This document shows, one piece after another, positions 1 to 6,582 of a stretch of DNA of 12,307 bases. Numbering within the stretch: position 1 is the stretch's first letter; each line of letters begins with the position of its first letter. The stretch comes from an uncultured Bacteroidota bacterium (GTDB lineage: Bacteria > Bacteroidota > Bacteroidia > Flavobacteriales > TMED113): NCBI GenBank assembly GCA_902520385.1, contig CABYOB010000016.1, positions 1 to 12,307 on the forward strand, read 5' to 3'. The notes under the pieces are model-generated. The model worked only from the letters and a program-made list of their open reading frames with translations. It made no database searches and was not told where the DNA came from. Position numbers and translations under genes: made by a program.

Positions 1-1
1 T

Positions 2-454
2 TTATTACTAAATAAAATTAAAGAACATGATTTAAAGCTGAAAAAGATTTTTGAAAAAACAACATTTCTTATTGATAATTATAAAATTGATGAAGTTGCC
101 ATTGAAGCTCCATTTTATGGGAAAAACATTCAATCTATGCTTAAATTAGGGCGGGCTCAAGGTGTTGCAATTATTGCCTCAATACAAAAAGAAAAAAAAG
201 TATATGAATATGCTCCAAAAAAAATAAAACTAGCAGTTACTGGATCGGGCAATTCTTCTAAAAATCAAGTTTCCTCGATGCTAATAAATATGTTAAATAT
301 AAACACTAAACCATCATATTTTGATGCAACAGATGGATTGGCTGTGGCTGTTTGCCATGCTTTACAAAATGATTCTTTTCCTAAAAGAACAACTACCAAA
401 AAAACAGGAAATTGGTCTGATTTTATAAAGAATAACCCCAATAGATTAATCTAA
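2..454 (+). CDS. ruvC: Crossover junction endodeoxyribonuclease RuvC, 3' part (5' end outside window)
   Basis: RuvC resolves Holliday junctions during recombination and repair. It works as a dimeric Mg-dependent endonuclease with RuvAB. The frame is open from base 2, upstream of the first internal ATG at 137, so the gene enters from the left edge and about 150 codons are visible. Visible family landmarks are the catalytic Glu in VAIEAPFYGKN (equivalent of E. coli Glu66), the MLKLGRAQGVA helix that follows it, the YAPKKIKLAVTGSG segment, and the C-terminal DATDGLAVAVCHA motif. That last motif supplies the two catalytic aspartates equivalent to Asp138 and Asp141. The first catalytic Asp (Asp7) lies outside the window. 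The stop codon TAA (452-454) overlaps the stop of the convergent HIT gene by a few bases, leaving no room for a separate terminator. The ATG at 137 is internal and should not be taken as the start. Confidence 0.95.
   Translation, partial: LLLNKIKEHDLKLKKIFEKTTFLIDNYKIDEVAIEAPFYGKNIQSMLKLGRAQGVAIIASIQKEKKVYEYAPKKIKLAVTGSGNSSKNQVSSMLINMLNINTKPSYFDATDGLAVAVCHALQNDSFPKRTTTKKTGNWSDFIKNNPNRLI
442..453. other. 12-bp palindrome TAGATTAATCTA containing both convergent stop codons
   Basis: The sequence TAGATTAATCTA is a perfect dyad at the 3' ends of ruvC (+) and the HIT gene (-). The HIT stop (TAG on the minus strand, 453-451) lies wholly inside it, and the ruvC stop TAA (452-454) starts inside it. 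The stem is AT-rich and has no loop, so it is a poor intrinsic terminator on its own. It is best described as a compact convergent junction. Confidence 0.5.
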
Positions 455-846
455 GAGTTTAATTCTTTTAATATTTTTTTTGAAATTATTTCTATTTCTT
501 CTTTTGAAGTTAGAATTTTGTTATTAAAATTAACATCGTCAGCTTTATTTATTGGAACTAAATGAACATGAGCATGGGGGACTTCAAAACCAATAACTGA
601 AACACCTATTCTTTTACATTCAATTACTTTATTCATAGCAATAGAAACTTCTCGTGCAAAAGAAAATAAGCCATTATAGATGGGCGGAGGAAGATCAAAA
701 ATATTATCTATTTCTAACTTTGGCACTACTAAAACATGACCTTTTTGAATTGGCACAATATCCATAAAAGCAATAAATTCATCGTTTTCATAAACTATGT
801 TTGCCGGTATTTTTCTATTTATTATTTGTGAAAAAACAGAGGACAT
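451..846 (-). CDS. HIT (histidine triad) family nucleotide hydrolase/transferase
   Basis: This is a 131-residue cytoplasmic protein of the histidine triad superfamily (Hint/Ap4A-hydrolase-like), whose members hydrolyse nucleotide phosphoramidates or dinucleoside polyphosphates. The N-terminus has the usual FSQIINRKIPANIVYEND opening, followed by FIAFMDIVPIQKGHVLVVPK. The triad is PHAHVHLVPI with His91, His93 and His95, where the middle imidazole is the expected nucleophile. Length matches the family. The cysteine often seen after the N-terminal 'IP' is Ala here, and no Zn-binding Cys pair is visible, so it is probably a zinc-less member. Its ATG (846-844) shares one base with the greA stop (TAATG), which implies translational coupling with greA. 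The exact substrate cannot be told from sequence. Confidence 0.93.
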   Translation of the reverse strand: MSSVFSQIINRKIPANIVYENDEFIAFMDIVPIQKGHVLVVPKLEIDNIFDLPPPIYNGLFSFAREVSIAMNKVIECKRIGVSVIGFEVPHAHVHLVPINKADDVNFNNKILTSKEEIEIISKKILKELNS

Positions 847-1319
847 TACCTTGAAATTTCAATGATTTCAAATTTCAATTTTCCTGTTGGGATGTTTATT
901 TCTGCAATATCTCCTTTTTCCTTTGTTAGTAATCCTTTTCCAATAGGAGAATTAGCAGAAATTTTACCCTCTGATAAATTTGCCTCAGATTCAGAAACAA
1001 GAGTATATTCAAAAATTTGACCTGAATCTATATTCTTAATTTTTACTTTGCAATATAATAATACCTTTGAATCATCTAATTTAGATGTATCTATTATTCT
1101 TGCATATAATAATTTCTCTTCTAAATTTGAAATTCTCATTTCAAGTAAACCTTGAGCTTCTTTAGCTGCATCATACTCAGCATTTTCAGATAAATCACCC
1201 TTATCTCTTGCTTGAGATATTTGCTCAGATATTTTAGGTCTATCAATATTACATAAATTATCTAAATCAGATTTTAATTTATCATATGCTTCTTTACTAT
1301 AATAAGATATCTTACCCAT
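846..1319 (-). CDS. greA: Transcription elongation factor GreA
   Basis: GreA inserts its coiled coil into the RNA polymerase secondary channel and stimulates cleavage of backtracked RNA. The protein is 157 residues, standard length for the family. The N-terminal coiled coil spans roughly residues 1-76 and carries the acidic tip ARDKGDLSENAEYDAAKEAQ. Asp42 and Glu45 correspond to E. coli Asp41 and Glu44, which coordinate the catalytic Mg. The C-terminal FKBP-like domain shows SANSPIGKGLLTKEKGD. The ATG at 1319-1317 gives the canonical MGKISYYSKEAYDKL start. It sits 44 bp downstream of the PorV-like gene and overlaps the HIT start by one base. It may be read from upstream, from its own promoter, or both; no strong promoter could be recognised in the 44-bp gap. 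Confidence 0.96.
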   Translation of the reverse strand: MGKISYYSKEAYDKLKSDLDNLCNIDRPKISEQISQARDKGDLSENAEYDAAKEAQGLLEMRISNLEEKLLYARIIDTSKLDDSKVLLYCKVKIKNIDSGQIFEYTLVSESEANLSEGKISANSPIGKGLLTKEKGDIAEINIPTGKLKFEIIEISR

Positions 1320-1363
1320 AACTAATTATGTTTAAATTAATGAAAATTAATAAAATATGTGGT

Positions 1364-2413
1364 TTACAAATCTATCCTAGCTCCTAAAGTATGGACAGAA
1401 CTAAGAGGATTAGCTGCTCTAAATGAATAATCTAAACTAAAACTAGTTTCTCCACTTATTGGTATTTCAAATGAGAAACCACTAGATAATCCCGTAAAAG
1501 CAGTTGTCCTTCCTTGGTTAAAGTCATCAAATATACCATCTTCAAAAGTATATCCAAACCTTAAGGCTAAATAGTCTTTATAAGAATATTCTGTTCCTAA
1601 TAAAAACTGATCCTTAGAAAAAGAATTAGATGTAAAATTAAGACAAAGCATCACCGTATGAATATCATTAAACAAAAAATCATATGAACCACCAATGTGT
1701 AGTAAAGCAGGTAATTCAAAATTTTCTGATCTAATCTCAAAAGTTGATTCATAACTTTCTCCCATTAATGTAACATCATCACCATCTCCGTTAAAAGCCA
1801 TACCTGTTCCAATATTTTTTAAAGCAATTCCAAACTTGGCTTGGTTTCTAGAACCTGTTTCATAATGAATTCCAGTGTCAAAAGAAAAACCATTAGCAGC
1901 TATCTCTGCTGCTGACTCAGATATTAATCTTAAAGTAACTCCACCCGAAATTCGATTTGTAAATTTTTTTGCATATGACAAACCAACGTTCATAAATTGA
2001 GGAGAAAAAGTACCTAACCCTCCATTTGGATTTTGTTCTGTAGTTCTAACTATTTCTCCAAAATCTAAAGACATAAAAGATATTCCCATAACTCCAGTAT
2101 CACCTACTTTTTGTCCTACAGCAAAACTACTTATTGATATATCAGCGAACCAAGAAGCATGAGAAAACATAACCTCAGTTGAATTGGTTCCTGTTAAACC
2201 AGCAACATTTAAAAAAACTGACTCAACACCTCTTATTGAAGCAGTATTTGCACTTGCTAAACCTGAACTTCTTGCCCAAGGATTTATTAATAGCTCGTAA
2301 GCACCCGCTTGACCAACTCTTTCCTCTCCATCGGATTGAGAATAAGAAACATTAATATTCACTGCTAAAAATACTAAAAAAAAGATTTTTACTAATTTAT
2401 TTATTTTGATCAT
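1364..2413 (-). CDS. PorV/PorQ-family outer-membrane protein (T9SS-associated type)
   Basis: This is a 349-residue exported beta-barrel protein. Residues 1-25 form a signal peptide (lysine-rich start, FFLVFLAV core, SYSQ cleavage region). The opening VGQAGAYELLINPWARSSGL, then ANTASIRGVESVFLNVAGLT, matches the PorV/PorQ-family pattern of a Gly-Ala opening, 'AR..G...A' and a 'NPAGL'-like box, here changed to NVAGL. The rest is alternating short strands (for example GVMGISFMSLDFGEI and RISGGVTLRLISESAAE), ending HTLGARIDL. PorV is known as the outer-membrane shuttle of type IX secretion; PorQ is a component of the attachment complex. The gene lies 20 bp after a gene for a T9SS-type cargo and is probably co-transcribed with it. 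From context I infer a cargo-associated PorV paralogue rather than the main T9SS component, but sequence alone does not decide this. Confidence 0.82.
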   Translation of the reverse strand: MIKINKLVKIFFLVFLAVNINVSYSQSDGEERVGQAGAYELLINPWARSSGLASANTASIRGVESVFLNVAGLTGTNSTEVMFSHASWFADISISSFAVGQKVGDTGVMGISFMSLDFGEIVRTTEQNPNGGLGTFSPQFMNVGLSYAKKFTNRISGGVTLRLISESAAEIAANGFSFDTGIHYETGSRNQAKFGIALKNIGTGMAFNGDGDDVTLMGESYESTFEIRSENFELPALLHIGGSYDFLFNDIHTVMLCLNFTSNSFSKDQFLLGTEYSYKDYLALRFGYTFEDGIFDDFNQGRTTAFTGLSSGFSFEIPISGETSFSLDYSFRAANPLSSVHTLGARIDL

Positions 2414-2433
2414 AATTATTTTTTATAAACTAA

Positions 2434-5400
2434 TTAAAATGTATTTAAATCAATTGGTCTCATTGTACCAAACCATTTTATAACTTTTTCACCTATCCCA
2501 GGAGCATCAACATGAATGATATATAAACCTGATGCTATAGGAATTCCATACATGTTTTTTAAATCCCATTCAAACTCTGAAGTATCAGCATCTTTTGAAA
2601 CTTGATTAATCAAAGAACCATTTATTGAGTATATAGAAATTGTACATTCTCTTGGTAAATTTATAATCTTAACTCTATTATCTAACTGACTAGTTTCATA
2701 GCTAGAAATACCATTATATGGATTAGGTACGACATTAACCATTTCCAGTCCATTCTTTTGAGTTTGTTTGTCATTATAAACTGTTAGTATTTGATCAGAA
2801 TTAAATCTATACTTCGGATATCCATTATTCTCTAAACTGTTCCTAACTGAATATTTCTCTGCAACCCTTACTTTAAAACCAAAATCTGACCACTCACTGT
2901 CTATATCAATATCACTTCCCATTAAAGGCATTACCCAAGTAATTTTAGGAATCAGTTTCTTCTTTCTAGAAGCTAATCCCCAATTGTCAAATAAATCTTT
3001 ATTTGTGTTTAAAGACTCATCATCTCCTTGATATGGTGTGTTTAAAATATAAACCCAATGTTTTCCACCCAAGCATATATCGCTTGCACTAATATCTGAA
3101 AATGTACTCCAATCCGCTGTTCCAAGATTAATACCAGTTACACTTTGATCTACCCATATTTCATCAGAGGGGTTAAATAACATATCTGACCCATTTTGAT
3201 TAGGAAAAGAAGAATCCTCTGAGAACATAATATCTAGCCTAATCCCTTTAGAAACATCAATAGCATATCCTGGGAACCACCCCCAACCTGTGCCAGTTCC
3301 ATCAGGATTTCCATTTTTATCAACAGAATCAGAATTTCTTAAATCCCATTTTTTTGCTCCACCAACTCCATTTGGAGTTAGTGATCCATTTTCTTCTATT
3401 ATTTCTTCAGCCATTTCAATTATTGGAACCCTAGTCCATAATGACTTGTCAGATGTAAATATTATATCTACATTATTTAAACTATCTAAAGAACAATCAG
3501 TTTTAAAATCCTTAAAAGCAGGACCACACCCTATAGTGTCTCTAAATGTAAAATCATTTGCTTCATATTCATGTTTGTAATCTGTAGATAATAACTTATA
3601 AGGAGCTATAAGTCCATTGGTTAAAACCTCAAATACGGCACTAGGATCTTCCGGAGAAGAAGGTGCTCCTACATCACTATAAATACTAAATTGGCCTAAA
3701 ACAGGATCTGTCTCTGGATAAGAAGTTGTTCCCGAACGAATCCAATCAAATGCATTTAAAATTGGTATAAATTGAGGGAAACCATCAATATCTTCGACAA
3801 ACTGTAAAGGTATTTCTTGATTTTCACTTGCTATTGGTTCAAAATTTAAAAACCCTTTATTTACCGCTTGAACAGAAGTAGGATTAACAATATTTTTTAA
3901 AGTTATACCCAATCCCCACTCAGGTATAACCTGTTGGACTTGTTCAGACATTGTATTAGATGAGGAAATTGTTTCACTTTGACCATCTTCAATTTTAGTC
4001 AAATCCCAACTTGCATCTAATAAAAATCCTTCCTCTATAATAACTTCTTTCATCTCAAAAATAAAGTCCGCATCCGGAACAGACAAAGGATCAATTACTG
4101 AAATATCTATTGGTCCTCTATCTTGTAAATAAAAAATAGAATCTACAGAGTTATTATTTGCTATCTCTTGTCTATTTTCATCTGTTATATCTAAAATAAA
4201 ACCTCCGTTTCCTGAACCAGATATACCGATAATGGAAGGTCTAACGCCGTACTCTGCGTTAATTAAATTTCCAGAAGATTCAGTTTTGTGAGGAATACCA
4301 GTATAAGTTTTTATATTTTTTCTTCCTGCTAAATAAGGTTTCTTTTGACCTAAAGAACTTGGAGCATAAGGGTCAGAATTATTAAAAGGAGTATCTGCAG
4401 CATACTTAATGTAATCATTATGTGCGTAAGCAACCACCATAAAATAATAAGGCTTATTATTAACTAAGTCTGTATTTCCAGTTGCAAACTTGTCTTCTGT
4501 AATTCTTATTGAATGTGAAAGGCCTCCATTATCTGCTCCTAAAGTCATATTTTGAGGAACAAAAATATTTGGACCTACTGATTCGTCTAAATTGTAATTT
4601 ACTAAATCAGCTACGGGATCCGGGTTATCACCAGGACTATAAACTATCACAGGTTCTAAAACAGGTTGGCCATTTCCATCAACTAAATCATTTACGTTTG
4701 CAAAATCTCTATAGTTTTCTATATCAGACTGAAAAACCATATAAGCTTTATTTGGATCATATAAATCATTTACAGATACTTGGTCATCCCTTAATTGAAA
4801 TACTTGATAGCCTTCAAACCTATAATTACGATCAATTGGTATGTCCTCATAAACACCATCACCATCTAAATCTGCTAAAACATCAGATATAAAAGGATCC
4901 TCCTCCATATATATACCCCCAAAATTATTTGAGTTTTCCGAATAAGTTAAATTTAAAATTAATTCTTCATCTAATTCAACTACTTGAACATCTGGTGCAC
5001 TAGGACCATCAATTACCTCAAAGCAAATATCAAAAAGAGTTTGAGCTTTTCTATCAGCTAATTTCATTTTTTCAACTGAAGCAAAATTATTTCCTTCAGA
5101 AGCTCTTGCCCAAACAACTCCTATTGTAATATAATTAACTGCACCTGGCTCTAAAGAGAATGGTCCCGCGGACTGCAAAAATCTTCTGTCTGCAGGATCA
5201 TTACCTGCTGTAATTTCTGTCCATGGTTCAGTAAAATTAGGATCAGTATCGTCTGGGAACATGAAATTACAACCTGGATTTCCAGATTCCCAACCAGTAC
5301 TTCCATAAGTCATTGGATTACCATCTTTCCAAATACCTTTTAAATAATTATAATAGTGAATTGCGTCCTCTGGATTTCCATGATCAGAAAAATCATTGTT

Positions 5401-6579
5401 ATAATACACAAACTTTGACATTATAATTTGCTCACCTGCTTCATCAATTTCGCCATCACCATCATTATCTATTCCATCATTAGTGTCAGCTAGAGGACCC
5501 CTAAAAAAATCAACACCAATCGCAGGGGGAGGGTCATCTGAATCATAATTGTAACCTGATGCTCCATCATCTTCTGCATCTCCATTGTAACAATAACCAA
5601 GACCAAGGCCTACATCACAGCCAACATAATCATCTTGATAATTTCCTAAATCAGGATCTACCCATTGTCCAAAATATGTATCATTTAACGTTTCAGTAGA
5701 TCTGTTCATAATTTTATAACTATAAAAAGTCATATCATTAATTTCATCATTAGTTGAAAACCCAAATGCTTGAGCTTGTATTTCTAAACCAATCGCTGAT
5801 TCAGAACCTGACTCAGTGTGAATATTTCCATTATCATTAAAAACCCACCAAAGAGTTTGATCGCCAAATAAAACATCATCTGTTTTACAATCCGCAGTTC
5901 CTTCTAAATCATAACCTGGGTAATCAACACCTGTTGTATAACTCCCATCTCCGTTTACATCAACAAATGGTGCTAAATAATCAAAAGTACCATCAACATC
6001 TATTCTACTAGCTGGCCAATCATTAATAATTGCTGGTTGTACATAATCATCAAATTCTGACATATCGCAACCTGGCTCAGAAATACAATTAAGATATGCA
6101 ACATAATCTTCAACTTCTTGTCTTGTAATTTTATAATGCTGATCATATTCCGCACAAACTGAAGCAGAAACAGAGCCATATTCACTACTAGTATTATCAG
6201 CATTTAATGGACCGGGCCAAAAATCGTTACCGTCTTGACGATAGGTCATTGCTGCTACCTTTAAATTATCTTGATCATCTAAACCTCCTATCCATAACGC
6301 CCCAGCAAACATTGAATGTTTATCACTACCATTAGGAATTTCATAAACACCATCATTTAAATCCCACCACATATCACCACCTGTCATAATTAATGTTTTC
6401 ACATTGTTTACATTCAACTGTGTTTGAGCTGTTGCAGGCAAACAACCTGCAGCTATAACCCTAAGAGCATTAGAATTATTATTTGGATTAGGAATGTTTT
6501 CTTTAGCAAAAGAAATTTTTGTAAAGAAAAAAGTTATTATCGCAAAAAAGACTATATGTTTTTTATTCATAAAAATCAT
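2434..6579 (-). CDS. Very large T9SS-exported surface/secreted protein with C-terminal sorting domain
   Basis: A 1381-residue exported protein of unknown specific function. The signal peptide is a lysine start plus a hydrophobic core FFAIITFFFT ending SFA. An in-frame ATG at 6570-6568 (MNKKHIVFF) is 9 bases downstream of the ATG at 6579 and gives an equally good signal peptide. The mature N-terminal region (residues 66-125) has GGDMWWDLNDGVYEIPNG, HSMFAGALWIGG and GNDFWPGPL. These are blocks I recognise from recurrent uncharacterised T9SS proteins of Bacteroidota and relatives. Acidic DxDxDG loops occur at 207-219, 365-380 and 570-579. Residues 1284-1381 form the sorting domain: VVPNPYNG, a KIINLP strand, CTISIYSINGSLI and IASGLYIIHV. 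The tail then runs on past the usual Lys-rich end as GEKVIKWFGTMRPIDLNTF. It starts 3 bp after the TonB-receptor stop and is followed 20 bp later by a PorV-like gene, suggesting that the receptor, this protein and its exporter partner work together. Confidence 0.88.
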   Translation of the reverse strand: MIFMNKKHIVFFAIITFFFTKISFAKENIPNPNNNSNALRVIAAGCLPATAQTQLNVNNVKTLIMTGGDMWWDLNDGVYEIPNGSDKHSMFAGALWIGGLDDQDNLKVAAMTYRQDGNDFWPGPLNADNTSSEYGSVSASVCAEYDQHYKITRQEVEDYVAYLNCISEPGCDMSEFDDYVQPAIINDWPASRIDVDGTFDYLAPFVDVNGDGSYTTGVDYPGYDLEGTADCKTDDVLFGDQTLWWVFNDNGNIHTESGSESAIGLEIQAQAFGFSTNDEINDMTFYSYKIMNRSTETLNDTYFGQWVDPDLGNYQDDYVGCDVGLGLGYCYNGDAEDDGASGYNYDSDDPPPAIGVDFFRGPLADTNDGIDNDGDGEIDEAGEQIIMSKFVYYNNDFSDHGNPEDAIHYYNYLKGIWKDGNPMTYGSTGWESGNPGCNFMFPDDTDPNFTEPWTEITAGNDPADRRFLQSAGPFSLEPGAVNYITIGVVWARASEGNNFASVEKMKLADRKAQTLFDICFEVIDGPSAPDVQVVELDEELILNLTYSENSNNFGGIYMEEDPFISDVLADLDGDGVYEDIPIDRNYRFEGYQVFQLRDDQVSVNDLYDPNKAYMVFQSDIENYRDFANVNDLVDGNGQPVLEPVIVYSPGDNPDPVADLVNYNLDESVGPNIFVPQNMTLGADNGGLSHSIRITEDKFATGNTDLVNNKPYYFMVVAYAHNDYIKYAADTPFNNSDPYAPSSLGQKKPYLAGRKNIKTYTGIPHKTESSGNLINAEYGVRPSIIGISGSGNGGFILDITDENRQEIANNNSVDSIFYLQDRGPIDISVIDPLSVPDADFIFEMKEVIIEEGFLLDASWDLTKIEDGQSETISSSNTMSEQVQQVIPEWGLGITLKNIVNPTSVQAVNKGFLNFEPIASENQEIPLQFVEDIDGFPQFIPILNAFDWIRSGTTSYPETDPVLGQFSIYSDVGAPSSPEDPSAVFEVLTNGLIAPYKLLSTDYKHEYEANDFTFRDTIGCGPAFKDFKTDCSLDSLNNVDIIFTSDKSLWTRVPIIEMAEEIIEENGSLTPNGVGGAKKWDLRNSDSVDKNGNPDGTGTGWGWFPGYAIDVSKGIRLDIMFSEDSSFPNQNGSDMLFNPSDEIWVDQSVTGINLGTADWSTFSDISASDICLGGKHWVYILNTPYQGDDESLNTNKDLFDNWGLASRKKKLIPKITWVMPLMGSDIDIDSEWSDFGFKVRVAEKYSVRNSLENNGYPKYRFNSDQILTVYNDKQTQKNGLEMVNVVPNPYNGISSYETSQLDNRVKIINLPRECTISIYSINGSLINQVSKDADTSEFEWDLKNMYGIPIASGLYIIHVDAPGIGEKVIKWFGTMRPIDLNTF
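2437..2730 (-). other. T9SS type-A-like C-terminal sorting domain with extended tail (residues 1284-1381)
   Basis: The domain begins with VVPNPYNG, the normal opening of type A CTDs, continues with beta strands (VKIINLP, TISIYSINGSLI) and has the signature SGLYIIHVDAPG. It directs outer-membrane translocation through T9SS and, in characterised systems, is removed and replaced by a lipopolysaccharide anchor. Typical domains end a few residues after the Lys-rich last strand. Here GEKVIKW is followed by FGTMRPIDLNTF, which I treat as a lineage-specific tail. Confidence 0.75.
4843..4872 (-). other. Acidic DLDGDGVYED loop in the T9SS protein (residues 570-579)
   Basis: D570, D572 and D574 followed by Gly575 follow the first half of a calcium-binding DxDxDG loop. 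Position 12 of a full EF-hand would be Pro, so this is a half-loop as in dockerin- or thrombospondin-type calcium sites. Calcium binding is inferred from the motif, not shown. Confidence 0.5.
5440..5487 (-). other. Double acidic calcium-loop-like motif in the T9SS protein (residues 365-380)
   Basis: DTNDGIDNDGDGEIDE contains two overlapping Asp/Asn-Gly repeats, with D371, D373, D375, G376, I378 and the acidic pair D379/E380. This resembles thrombospondin type 3 repeats, which bind calcium in other extracellular proteins. It is the most motif-perfect of the three acidic loops in this protein. Confidence 0.55.
5923..5961 (-). other. Acidic DVNGDGSYTTGVD loop in the T9SS protein (residues 207-219)
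   Basis: D207, N209 and D211 followed by G212, with a further acidic residue at D219, fit a DxNxDG calcium-loop pattern. The loop precedes DYPGYDLEG, then a FGDQTLWWVFND block in the conserved N-terminal half. Calcium binding is inferred. Confidence 0.5.
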
Positions 6580-6582
6580 TAA

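Noticed and set aside
1320..1363. Terminator between the PorV-like gene and greA (ATTAAT-GAAA-ATTAAT hairpin)
   Set aside because: The six-pair stem is only A-T pairs and no clear U-tract follows on the transcribed strand, so it is too weak to call.
3290..3580. 96-codon plus-strand open frame
   Set aside because: Antisense to the continuous T9SS coding frame, with no recognisable features.
4509..4892. 127-codon plus-strand open frame with a His-rich stretch
   Set aside because: The His run is the reverse reading of the GAT/GGT codons of the acidic loop in the T9SS gene. There is no signal peptide and no independent start context.
6000..6203. 67-codon minus-strand open frame, hydrophobic
   Set aside because: Alternative frame inside the conserved N-terminal part of the T9SS gene. 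The hydrophobicity comes from AT-rich codons read out of frame.
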